NCBI GenBank assembly: GCA_914767715.1
Contig: OU612068.1
Span: 18,476,001-18,540,000, forward strand
Direction: 5' to 3'
From: Membranipora membranacea
Lineage: Eukaryota > Bryozoa > Gymnolaemata > Cheilostomatida > Membraniporidae
DNA: 64,000 nucleotides
The notes under the pieces: generated by a model
Told to the model about the DNA's origin: nothing
What the model saw: the letters and a program-made list of their open reading frames with translations, nothing else
Databases searched by the model: none
In this document: one piece after another, positions 48,090 to 57,097 of the stretch
How positions within the stretch are numbered: the first letter of the stretch is position 1
How the letters are laid out: the number at the start of each line of letters is the position of its first letter
Program-made: the position numbers and the translations under genes

Positions 48090-48347
48090 TCGGAGGGGTG
48101 GGGGTTTGACAAATGATTCTAAGAAATTTGTCAAAACAGAAAGTGTAATAATACAATGATGCGAGATAAATAATACAGATAAAACTACGAGATAAATCTA
48201 GTTCTATAGTCAACCACCGTTTCCCAGTTTATGTATGGTTGATCCATCAACCACCCCCAACCAGTCAGTCAGGATTCAGGCCAGACCAGGGACTCCAACC
48301 CAGACTACACGGCCGAGAGCAGGACACAAACATAGCACATTAGGTTT

Positions 48348-51300
48348 CTACCCACTTACCGTTGTCAGAAGGGCCAACCTATGAACACTCCGCATTATTA
48401 TAGTGTCTTTACACCCATGATATTCGACTAGCTTGCTACCCACCTTAAAATTCTTGTAGGCTAATGCTACCTTCCTGACCCTACCATCGTCACTTGGATA
48501 AACCTCATGTACATGAGCGATCTTGTATTGGTTTTTGAGCTGATTTGAATCGATAACAACTACTATGTCACCTACCTGGAGGTTCTGCTGCGGTTTGTGC
48601 CACTTCTGTTGATACATGAGTGTGGGAGCGTATAGTTCTGTCCACTTCTTCCAGAAGTCCTCAGAGACAGCAGCTACCAGTGCGAGACGACTTTTGAGTG
48701 AGTTGTCTGAGCTCCACTGTCCAGGGTTCTTGGCGAAGGGTCTTCCGATGAGTTGACAGTTGGGTGTGAGTATACTGATGTCGGAGTCTGTACCAGGGAG
48801 TATTCCGAGAGGGCGTTCATTCAGAGTATTCGCTGCTTCTGTGCACACAGTCTGGAACTCACTGGGTGAGAGTCTTTTGTTTCCTACAGAGAAGATGAAA
48901 CAGCGCTTGACAGCCTTGATTAGTGATTCAGCTGCTCCTTGGTACCATGGTGCGTCTCCAGGGCCGAAGATCCATTGTAGTCCTTGTTCAGCACTTGTGT
49001 TCTGAAGAACCGTCTTATCCATAGCATCCCATACATCTCCTAGCTCCCTTTCCGCTCCGACCAGTTGCGTGCCAGGATCGGAGAATATCTTCTCAGGCCA
49101 GCCTCTTATGTTAGCGAAGCGTGTCAATGCTAGTAAAAACGAGTCAGTGTCATAGCCATATACAGCCTCGATGTGGACTGCCCGAGAACCAATATCAGTA
49201 AATAGTACTCCGTATGCTTTTCCAGATGACCTCTTGTGTACATCTCCTCTGACGATATAAGGACCAAAGAGATCTATCATGACCGAGTTGAAGGGTGGCG
49301 CAGTCTTGAGACGTTCTACTGGAAGTTGTCCCATCTGCTGACCGAGGATCTGAGGTGCTTTGAGTTTGCAGAGCTGACAGGATGAGGTCACTTTTCTCGC
49401 TAGTTTGGATCCTTGAGTAGTCCAGTGTAGGGCACGAAATCTTGCTAGAGTAGCGTCTCTCCCTCTGTGGAATGAATCAGTATGAGCTTGTCTGAGTGCA
49501 AGAGCAGTGTATGGATGCGATGAGGGAATGATCCACTGAGTATGAGTCTTGATTGACGTCATGGGGTTATGTCTGATGAGTCGACTGCCTACAATCCACA
49601 CTCCATCCTCTGTCTTCACAGGGTGTAGTTGAGAGTACTTGCCCTTCTTCTTCTGCAGTTCATCTTCAATGGAGTGCTGTACGTCTCTGATGAGGATTAG
49701 TTGAGCTGCACGCAAGTCTTCAGCAGATATCGGAGCCAGTAGATTGCAGAAATGTCCTGATTTCACAGCCATTCTAACTCTTGCCACTGTCCATATCAAT
49801 CGTTTTAGAGAGCTGAAGTTTTCATACTGAATAAAGTGATCTGGCGTCGTGACTGTTGTAGCGTAGACTGCTTTTTTCTCACCCGGCAGAAGTTCCCCCG
49901 AGTCTTTGTTAGCTCTTATGCCCCACTCCTCTTCAGGTTGATAGAGAAAGTTGGGTCCTCTCCACCACTCACTCGCAGGGCCAATCTTATCAATCGATTT
50001 CCCTCTAGTTAGCCAGTCAGCAGTGTTTTCTTCACCTTTCACCCAAAACCAGCTGCTCATATCTCCATCAGTTGCCGTTTGTAGTTCTCCGATTCTCACA
50101 CCTTCGTAGAGCTTGAATCTTGTAGATTTCTTGTTCATCATCTTGAGTACAGTCTCTGAGTCTACCAGTTGATATACTCTGCTGAAATTGTATCGCATCT
50201 CCTTCTCTAAAACCTTTCTGCCACGCTTTGAGAGGACCGCGGCATTTAGCTCTATCTGAGGTATAGTAAGCTGTTTTAGGGGTGCTATGCGACGCTTAGC
50301 CATGATGAGAGAGCATGAGAATTTTCCAGAGTTGAGTTTCCATCGAGCGTAGGCACTGAATCCATAGGCTGCAGCACTTCCATCTGAGAGGATGATCAGC
50401 TGAGGTTGTCCGACAGCGTTCTCTGGTCGAAGACAGCGAGGATATTCCAGTTTAGATAGCTTGAACAGCTCTCTGAAGAATTTGATCCATTGTTCTCTCA
50501 TAAGCTGGGGTAACTGATCGTCCCAGTCCAGTTTGAAAGTCCAGGTTTCCCTCAGTAGTTGTTTGGCTCTCATTGTGAAGGGGCACAAGATGCCAAGAGG
50601 GTCGTATATCTTCATGGTTTGTTCCAAAACTATCCTCCGTGTGAGAATTTCTGGCATCTGTCTTGTAAACTCTGTCTCTGTCAGATCTGGTTTGGTATAT
50701 ACTCCTTTCTTCTTAGGAGAAAAGTTGAGACTTGTAGAGAAAGTGATGACATCTGTTGAAGAATTCCAGTGGACTCCTAGCACTTGGGTTGATACAGGTT
50801 TCGCATCTGGAGGAGGTAGATCTTCAAGCTGTATCCTCTTGTCTGGCTCGCCACTGAACAACCAACACTTGACTTTGAACCCAGCGTTCTGTAGTACTAC
50901 ATTTGTTCCTTCGGCAGTGACCATTGCAGACTCGTGAGATGGGAAGGAATCTACAATATCGTCTACATACGTCGAAGACTTCAGGAGTTCAGCTACTCGG
51001 GGATACTCTTTGTGAAAGAGGTCTGCTGTTTTGTAGATTGCTTCACTACTGATAGCAGCTGCCGGTCGATCTCCCATGTTGACCCGTAGTATGATGTAGA
51101 CATCTGGATCTCGCTGTTCCAAGTTGCGCCACAAAAAGCGGTGAGTGTGCTGTTCAACATTATTGATGAAAATAGAATTGTACATTTTCTTTATGTCAGC
51201 GACTAGAGCGATTTTATCCTCTCTCCAGCGTAGTAGAATTCCGAGCAGATCATTGAGATAGGACTCTGGACCTTTAGCTAGGCAGGCATTGAGTGATGTC

Positions 51301-54300
51301 CCTCTGAAGGTTTGGCTAGAGTTGAAGACGATTCGTACAGGAGTTGATGTTGACCTGGGATTTTGAACAGCCAAGTGACTGATGTAGTACTTTGGTCCAC
51401 ACCATGACTTTAGTTCCTCTTTACTCAGCTTGCGGGCTACACCACGATCGACCATGTCCTGGATTTGGGCGCCGTAGATCTTGCTCCATTCAGGATCCTT
51501 GTTGAGAGTGCGCTCCGTGTTCCTAAGCGTGGCTAGCGCAGCACTGTAGTTATCTGGAAGCGTAGACGGATTGACAATCCATGGGTAGGATGTTTTCCAT
51601 CTTTTGTTCTCCTGGTCGTATTTGAGGTTGCTTCTTATCATCTGTAGCTCCTGCTCTTCTTGGAAGGAGTAGCTATGGCCCCTGATCGGGCATTTACCGC
51701 ACTGACATGCCCCGCAGCGTGGTTGAACCTCTAGGCCTAGGTCTTCACCTTGTATGAATGCACCCAGAGATGCCTTCTCTGCCTTGGTGAGATAGGAGTG
51801 TACTGATACTGAGAATTCTTTGTGTTGAGGGTGAGTAGCAGTTATGACTTCTGTGTCTTGCATCGAGAGTATGTTGATAAAGAATGATGATGGAATAGAA
51901 TTGCTGTTGCCTAGAGCCGGGTGTGATCCTTGAACGCACAGTCCGAATGGGCCAGAGCAGACTTGAAGATGTTGTCCAGCTGAAGCTATCTCCTTCCGAG
52001 GGTGGAATCCGAGTAGATCATTGCCGATTAGCATGTCAATAGGGCCCGAGTCTTTGATCAGTAGTTGACTGTTGATACTTGGAAATAGCTGCTGTAGAAT
52101 GACCCGGTCCAGAGGTTTGTTGATTGACCCAGTGAGTCTCTGTATGCTGAGAGCATGTATCGTGATCACACTGTTGTCATAGGCCATTAACTTCACCTCG
52201 AATAGCCAGGACTCCTCCTCTACTGTTGAGCCTCCCAGAGTGCTTAGTTCGAGCGTCACCTTCTTGAGTCGCTTTGCTCCCCATGCTATCGCCGCCCGGT
52301 GAGATATCAGAGTCGAGTTTGATCCTCCATCAAAGAAAAGTAGTGCTCTGTGAGAAGTTCCTACGACTGATGCTCGCTGGATTGCGAACACTGTTGAGTC
52401 ACTGGTGGGTCTGCTTGTTCCGTGATTGGTTGAGACTTCTACAGAGACTTCGTCCGTGGGTGTACCAGCGCCGTGAAGGGTCGACACTTTCTCCTTTGAT
52501 TGGCTTCTGACAGAACTAGGCTTAGATTCAGTTTTAGCTTCAGGTTTTGAGCTTTTATTCTTATCAGCAATACCCTTTCTACACAATAAGTCATGATGAT
52601 TCGGTTTTTTACACTTAGAACAGCATTGCCTGAACCTAGGGCATGATTTTGGATCATGTTTAGTCAAACATCTAACACAGATAGCGTGAGTTTTACACAA
52701 GTCAAATCTTTCTTGAACAGACAAGGAACGAAAACTCCTACAGTCGGCTAAAGCATGCCGGTTGCTACCATGGATAACACAAGACATAGCAGAGCTGTCA
52801 GGTTTGTCATGAGAGTTTTGACTAACTTCATTATCAGATTCTACATGAAAGGTTTTTACCTTTTGTTTGGAGTTGTCTTTCTGTTGATCAGATCGTTGGG
52901 TTCCAGTGCGTCTGAGCGCGCGGCGTCGTTCACTCTCCAGAAATCCCATAAACATCTTGAAAGGTTGAACTTTGTCCTCTTGTGGAAACATGTCATAGCA
53001 ATGATCCCAGTCTCTTCTGATCGTAGGAGGCAGTAGGTCCGCGAGATTGTCCACATGTGGTAGGGTTACCGACGTGAGATGTCCGAGTTCCCCCAATTGG
53101 CTGTAGGAGCTTTCCACTGTGTTAACAAACTTGACGAGAGCCTTTGTATCACCTTCATGGATAGATCTCAGAGAATTGAGATGTGAGAAGACAGATTTGA
53201 TGCCAAGGCTGACATCTCCATAGACCTCTTTGAGTCGTTGAACCATGCGGTCATGAGCGTTCGGTTGTGTGGCGAAGATTGGGCTGACCAATTCCAGGGG
53301 TTCACCTACAAGGAACTTTTTGAGCTCTGAGGCTTTGTCTACCTCATCAACAAACATACAAGAGTATCTATACCATACAGATAAAAATTCAGGCCATTTG
53401 TGGCGATCACCGTTATATGGTGTTGGTTTTGATCGTGTACATGAGATTTGATTGGAGTTACCTGCACTTGTCACATTTAGGTGACGTGACGCATCATAAC
53501 CATCATATGCATTCACAACAGAAGATTTGCTTATCTCATTGACACGCTGAGTGTCTAAATGTAAATCATGAACAGCTAGTCTTGACTTGTGGGTGTCTCT
53601 ACTACCATTACTACCGCTTACCATGTGCACTGCAGGAGCTGCAGCTGGAGTAGACTGTTCTAATGGAACAGGTGGGGTTTGCTGTGTTTGCACACTAGAT
53701 TCAACGTGGCCATCAGATGCAGAGACCTGCTGCACTACACCCGAATCATGATCCGACTGAGAACCTACGGCACGAGACTCCTGACCCAGCCCCCCTCCCG
53801 CCTGACTGGCATCGGTGACTGGTGGATCAGATTTAGACACAGAATTCCGTGGTGGCTGACCCCCTACGCTATTTGCAGGCGGACTAACCTTACACGATTC
53901 TAAATCTAAGATAACATCATATAGACTAAGTAATAGTGAATCTAGACCTACAGTACCAGCTAACTTATTAGAGAGCTCTACACAAAAATCCTTGTGGCCG
54001 TTAATAGCGGCCTGGTTTATACACACACTAACCAATATATTAGCTTTCTTGATAGCTTGAGAGATAGCCATTTTAGATTTAGACAAAGAAAGCTGCCACT
54101 TAGAATAGCACTGAATAGCACGATCAAAAGAGGTTTTGACATCATTCTGATATGCTATGAGATCCATACCGTTGACGGTTAGGTAGCTAGAAAATGTCTC
54201 ATCTGATTCTACATGCTCAGAATAATCGAAATGGATAGTGAGAAAGTTACTGTATGTTGTTTTGAGTTGTGAACGCAGTGTCTCAATATCATCGATGTCC

Positions 54301-54398
54301 TGTTGTTCGATGCTACTTATTAGCAGATTAGCTAGCGAGGTTACCTTGGACTTGAGCGATGTACGCTGACCTTTGAGCTGTTTGATAGTATCTTCCAT
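48348..54398 (-). CDS. BEL/Pao Gag-Pol polyprotein
   Basis: One 2016-residue frame whose ATG lies 31 bases inside the 5' LTR. In order: a coiled N-terminal Gag part; a DUF1759-type Gag region from about 326; Cys/His clusters at about 536-602 (CVRCLTKHDPKSC, CCSKCKKPNHHDLLC); an aspartic protease-like motif FFDGGSNSTLI at about 688, where the usual D-S/T-G reads D-G-G; reverse transcriptase with YVDD at about 1143; an RNase H-like/A17 region; an integrase zinc finger (HTDSFHRG with CQLC) from about 1637; an integrase core with the D,D,E triad (IDLFGP about 1706, SDPGTQ about 1770, AESL about 1821); and a C-terminal DUF5641-type region. The frame is unbroken, so it may be active. It replicates through an RNA copy in the cytoplasm. 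Confidence 0.95.
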   Translation of the reverse strand: MEDTIKQLKGQRTSLKSKVTSLANLLISSIEQQDIDDIETLRSQLKTTYSNFLTIHFDYSEHVESDETFSSYLTVNGMDLIAYQNDVKTSFDRAIQCYSKWQLSLSKSKMAISQAIKKANILVSVCINQAAINGHKDFCVELSNKLAGTVGLDSLLLSLYDVILDLESCKVSPPANSVGGQPPRNSVSKSDPPVTDASQAGGGLGQESRAVGSQSDHDSGVVQQVSASDGHVESSVQTQQTPPVPLEQSTPAAAPAVHMVSGSNGSRDTHKSRLAVHDLHLDTQRVNEISKSSVVNAYDGYDASRHLNVTSAGNSNQISCTRSKPTPYNGDRHKWPEFLSVWYRYSCMFVDEVDKASELKKFLVGEPLELVSPIFATQPNAHDRMVQRLKEVYGDVSLGIKSVFSHLNSLRSIHEGDTKALVKFVNTVESSYSQLGELGHLTSVTLPHVDNLADLLPPTIRRDWDHCYDMFPQEDKVQPFKMFMGFLESERRRALRRTGTQRSDQQKDNSKQKVKTFHVESDNEVSQNSHDKPDSSAMSCVIHGSNRHALADCRSFRSLSVQERFDLCKTHAICVRCLTKHDPKSCPRFRQCCSKCKKPNHHDLLCRKGIADKNKSSKPEAKTESKPSSVRSQSKEKVSTLHGAGTPTDEVSVEVSTNHGTSRPTSDSTVFAIQRASVVGTSHRALLFFDGGSNSTLISHRAAIAWGAKRLKKVTLELSTLGGSTVEEESWLFEVKLMAYDNSVITIHALSIQRLTGSINKPLDRVILQQLFPSINSQLLIKDSGPIDMLIGNDLLGFHPRKEIASAGQHLQVCSGPFGLCVQGSHPALGNSNSIPSSFFINILSMQDTEVITATHPQHKEFSVSVHSYLTKAEKASLGAFIQGEDLGLEVQPRCGACQCGKCPIRGHSYSFQEEQELQMIRSNLKYDQENKRWKTSYPWIVNPSTLPDNYSAALATLRNTERTLNKDPEWSKIYGAQIQDMVDRGVARKLSKEELKSWCGPKYYISHLAVQNPRSTSTPVRIVFNSSQTFRGTSLNACLAKGPESYLNDLLGILLRWREDKIALVADIKKMYNSIFINNVEQHTHRFLWRNLEQRDPDVYIILRVNMGDRPAAAISSEAIYKTADLFHKEYPRVAELLKSSTYVDDIVDSFPSHESAMVTAEGTNVVLQNAGFKVKCWLFSGEPDKRIQLEDLPPPDAKPVSTQVLGVHWNSSTDVITFSTSLNFSPKKKGVYTKPDLTETEFTRQMPEILTRRIVLEQTMKIYDPLGILCPFTMRAKQLLRETWTFKLDWDDQLPQLMREQWIKFFRELFKLSKLEYPRCLRPENAVGQPQLIILSDGSAAAYGFSAYARWKLNSGKFSCSLIMAKRRIAPLKQLTIPQIELNAAVLSKRGRKVLEKEMRYNFSRVYQLVDSETVLKMMNKKSTRFKLYEGVRIGELQTATDGDMSSWFWVKGEENTADWLTRGKSIDKIGPASEWWRGPNFLYQPEEEWGIRANKDSGELLPGEKKAVYATTVTTPDHFIQYENFSSLKRLIWTVARVRMAVKSGHFCNLLAPISAEDLRAAQLILIRDVQHSIEDELQKKKGKYSQLHPVKTEDGVWIVGSRLIRHNPMTSIKTHTQWIIPSSHPYTALALRQAHTDSFHRGRDATLARFRALHWTTQGSKLARKVTSSCQLCKLKAPQILGQQMGQLPVERLKTAPPFNSVMIDLFGPYIVRGDVHKRSSGKAYGVLFTDIGSRAVHIEAVYGYDTDSFLLALTRFANIRGWPEKIFSDPGTQLVGAERELGDVWDAMDKTVLQNTSAEQGLQWIFGPGDAPWYQGAAESLIKAVKRCFIFSVGNKRLSPSEFQTVCTEAANTLNERPLGILPGTDSDISILTPNCQLIGRPFAKNPGQWSSDNSLKSRLALVAAVSEDFWKKWTELYAPTLMYQQKWHKPQQNLQVGDIVVVIDSNQLKNQYKIAHVHEVYPSDDGRVRKVALAYKNFKVGSKLVEYHGCKDTIIMRSVHRLALLTTVSG

Positions 54399-54429
54399 GT
54401 CAGCTGGCGGTAGTCGTCAATTTTGGTAC

Positions 54430-55371
54430 TGTATTGGGATGGCTCTTGTTATCACTCTAACCCCAGCATTAATGGCAACGGACGACGAAATAAGAAGTGT
54501 TGAGTTGTTGTTGGATACTGTATGTCATTATATTCTTCATATTCAAAGTCGAAGTCGTACCCTGATAAAATGATCAAAGTAAAATAAATAAAATAATGAT
54601 GTGCATAGATTGTGACGATAATCAGCACATCAAAAGACAATAATGGATGGCAGCATATAAAAGAGTGCGTAGTAATAAATTGACATAAAATTGACACAAT
54701 CGTCCTATTAGTTAACTCACAAAATTGATGCCGGATATAGGGTTTATTCCATCCAATAATAGTGTCTGATAGTTAGTATACAGATAAATAGGTGCCTGCA
54801 ATTAAAATACTTTTGTTAAATACCTAATTACGGATAGGAGAAATAGTAGCAATAATAATTTGATACCAGTGGATGCGATAAAGCAATGCTTTCTACACTT
54901 TATAAAAATGCCATTTGTCATCAATGAAATATAGATTATCCCATGCAGTAATTTAATACAAGAGCTTTGCTGTTGTTATTCCACACCAAATATGAACTGA
55001 AAATACAATATTGTTTTAACTTACATGTGTGTCACATAGATACAGCGCAGAGTATTGAGATCTTGATATAAAGTGCTTAGAATCTCATAAAACAGATCGA
55101 GTTGTATATGGATAAAATTGTCTCCATATTAGCTGAGATGAGACTAGCGATCACAAATTTTGAACTTGCTTGTTGACGGTGCAAGTCTAAGATGGTACAA
55201 AATAATGTTGCAGTACAAGTATCAGCACATAAGCTGGTATAATGATGTTTGTAACAATAGATAGCTAAAGTATTAAAAGCTGGCATTATTAGTCATGTTG
55301 TAGTGTGTGTGTTTTTAATAATAATCAAAATGTGTCATTAATTATGACCACGATTGGTGCATACCAATACA
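54430..55371 (-). repeat. BEL/Pao LTR (5' LTR in element sense)
   Basis: 942 bp, equal in length to and, where read, identical with the LTR at 47148-48089. It should carry the element's promoter. The 31-base leader between it and the Gag-Pol ATG shows no obvious TGG-type primer binding site. Confidence 0.95.
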
Positions 55372-55376
55372 AATAC
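55372..55376 (+). other. Target site duplication AATAC, right
   Basis: Matches 47143-47147. Confidence 0.9.
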
Positions 55377-55644
55377 TTTTTTTGCACAGTACAATACCAA
55401 AAGACTGAAATTCAATACAATGACTTGGCTAGGAGCTGTGCAACAGGTCTTTTCAATCTGCTCTGATCTGACTGTGAATTGATCGGTTGCCCTCATTATG
55501 TTCACAAATTTCGAAATCGCCTACATAATTCACTGATATAGAAATACAAGTACATGGGTTTGTTATTGTTTGGTAATAGATCCTTATCAATTTTGATACC
55601 CATTCAAACATAAACAGCGTAGACCTACATCATATGCAGCTAAA

Positions 55645-55674
55645 ATGAAACTGCTGAGCAGTTTCTTAATCTAG
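55645..55674 (+). CDS. Conserved upstream ORF, 9 codons
   Basis: ATG-started frame MKLLSSFLI ending in TAG, 52 bases before the main ATG of the coiled-coil gene. The same peptide is encoded before copy B, and a related one (MKLLTSLLTT) before the older paralogue at 59262. The first 19 bases after the A of the ATG also form a palindrome (GAAACTGCTGAGCAGTTTC). A role in translation control is inference. Confidence 0.5.
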   Translation: MKLLSSFLI

Positions 55675-55726
55675 CAGAAGCTCTTCAGTGAAATTTCACA
55701 TGTGATACAATACATTGGTGAACAAC

Positions 55727-56377
55727 ATGGAGTGGATGGGACTAGCTACAGACTTTGTGAAAGACAATGTCTCAATATTCAGCAAGGCAACAGGGGCAGG
55801 TGCAGTTCTGGTCACGCTAGCCAAGAAAAGCTTTGAGCTTATCGGAACGATTGCAGATGAAGTGTTCAAAGAAAACAGCTTTTATGCAGAAAACCGTCAA
55901 ACATTTGTTTGGATATGTATGATCTTTGCGATGTTGGTCATCTTATTTGTGGTCATATCTGCATGGCACCAAAAGTTTGGCAAAGGGAGGGAGAAAAACA
56001 TCATATTGGAAGCTGACTTAGGTGCAGAGAAGCGAGTTGGTCAGCAACACAAGGATCGGATAAAAGAGCTTCAAGAGGAGAAAGATGTGGCAATTGAAGA
56101 AAGGATACGTGAAAGAACCACTCGAGTCGCCATTGAAAATAAGCATGAAGAGTCGTTGAGAAAGATGGCAGAAATTGAAGCTATCTTACAGGTAACGCAG
56201 GAGAAGAATGCAGAACTGGAAGAGACAAACCTTAGACTCTCACGTGAAAGGGATGAAGAGAAAGCACTAAGGGTTGAAGTAGAGGCTAAATATGAGGAGG
56301 AAGTCAGAGAGCGACTAGAGAGGACGTATAATGATTGGATGAACCGCTCCATTAACTCTCCGATGCACAATAAGTAG
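55727..56377 (+). CDS. Membrane-anchored coiled-coil protein, copy A (family unassigned)
   Basis: A single-exon frame of 216 residues from the ATG in AACAACATGG. Residues 1-50 are an amphipathic, Ala/Gly-containing region with KSFELIG and ADEVFKENSFYAENR. One hydrophobic segment (about 60-80, FVWICMIFAMLVILFVVI) should span a membrane. From about 88 to 200 it is a long, highly charged coiled coil rich in Glu, Arg and Lys (DRIKELQEEKD, RLSRERDEEKALRVEVEAKY). The tail NSPMHNK is shared by the family. There is no cleavable signal peptide, so the coiled coil probably faces the cytosol or an organelle lumen; orientation is unclear. I do not recognise the family. It has two paralogues within 8 kb. 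The stop codon is followed by GGTGAGTGAT, which looks like a splice donor in all three copies, so a 3' untranslated intron is possible. Confidence 0.8.
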   Translation: MEWMGLATDFVKDNVSIFSKATGAGAVLVTLAKKSFELIGTIADEVFKENSFYAENRQTFVWICMIFAMLVILFVVISAWHQKFGKGREKNIILEADLGAEKRVGQQHKDRIKELQEEKDVAIEERIRERTTRVAIENKHEESLRKMAEIEAILQVTQEKNAELEETNLRLSRERDEEKALRVEVEAKYEEEVRERLERTYNDWMNRSINSPMHNK

Positions 56378-56637
56378 GGTGAGTGATGTACATCAGGATT
56401 GAGTTTATAAATCTACCAATAATTATTGGATATGATATGAAATTGGATAATGGATGGTGGGATGGGGGCATTTGAGTGCTATTCATTGCCAGGTGATTGG
56501 CGCCACCGGGTGGTGGGTTAGAGTACCAGTGGAGGGAGGGGGCAGTCTCATTTGTATCTACAATTCTTACTCAAATTAGAGTTAACCTGAGCAAATATAT
56601 GCTTAGAAGCTCAGACTGCACATAAAAGCTTTTCAGG

Positions 56638-56776
56638 GCAAGTTTGATCCATTTGCCTGCATTAGGAATTGCTTGCCCCTTCCCACTGATCAGCCACAGG
56701 CTAATAAGTTGCCTGTTACATTTCCGTGGTAGGGAAGCAATCCCGAAAGCAGGTAAACTGGATCAAACTTGATCTA
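56638..56776. repeat. MITE, family A copy 4
   Basis: Ends AAGTTTGATCCATTTGCCTG and CAGGTAAACTGGATCAAACT are inverted copies. The interior has smaller inverted parts (TTGCTTGCCC and its relatives). Confidence 0.85.
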
Positions 56777-56984
56777 GGACGAGACAGGAGATACAGCCAT
56801 CTCACTAGTTGTAGTGCAAACCAGCTCTCTCATTGTCACATACTCAATTCGATTAATTTGAGAAGTGAAATACGGCACAATGGACGGGTGCATCAGTCAC
56901 AGGGTCATATTAGTATATACTGACACATTTTAATTTTTGAGTATTGCCCAATGACCAATATGATCGATATTATCAGTCTACTTT

Positions 56985-57097
56985 AGATCAAGCATGATCC
57001 AATTTGTCTGCGTACAGGTTTTGAGCCACCGGCAAGAGGCGGCGGCTCACCAGTAGAATGGGAAAGACCGGACTGCGGGCAAATCAGATCAAACTCT
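56985..57097. repeat. MITE, family A copy 5 (short form)
   Basis: Carries the family A ends and the inner arms TGAGCCACCGGCAAG and GGCGGCTCA directly abutting, followed by CCAGTAGAATGGG, which also occurs at the right side of the long element at 31151-32074. It appears to be the deleted form of that element. Confidence 0.8.

Larger units (their letters stand above)
47148..55371 (-). mobile_element. BEL/Pao LTR retrotransposon, apparently intact and recent
   Basis: An 8224-bp element with two 942-bp LTRs (47148-48089 and 54430-55371), both starting TGTATTGG and ending CCAATACA. The LTRs show no indels and looked identical wherever I compared them. One 2016-codon frame on the minus strand fills the interior. 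It is flanked by the 5-bp duplication AATAC. The undisturbed insertion site is kept in the duplicated segment at 62803-62807. Identical LTRs, an unbroken frame and matching target duplications indicate a recent insertion. Confidence 0.97.
55377..56620 (+). repeat. Segmental duplication copy A, right part
   Basis: Collinear with 62808 to the window end. It includes the coiled-coil gene at 55727 and at least 200 bp of 3' flank. The right limit is not visible because copy B runs off the window. Confidence 0.9.

Noticed and set aside
48760-54182. Numerous short plus-strand frames across the BEL/Pao region
   Set aside because: They are shadows of the minus-strand Gag-Pol frame.
56071-56370. 99-codon minus-strand Ser-rich frames at 56071 and 63502
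   Set aside because: Antisense shadows of the coiled-coil genes; the Ser/Leu bias mirrors Glu/Arg codons on the other strand.
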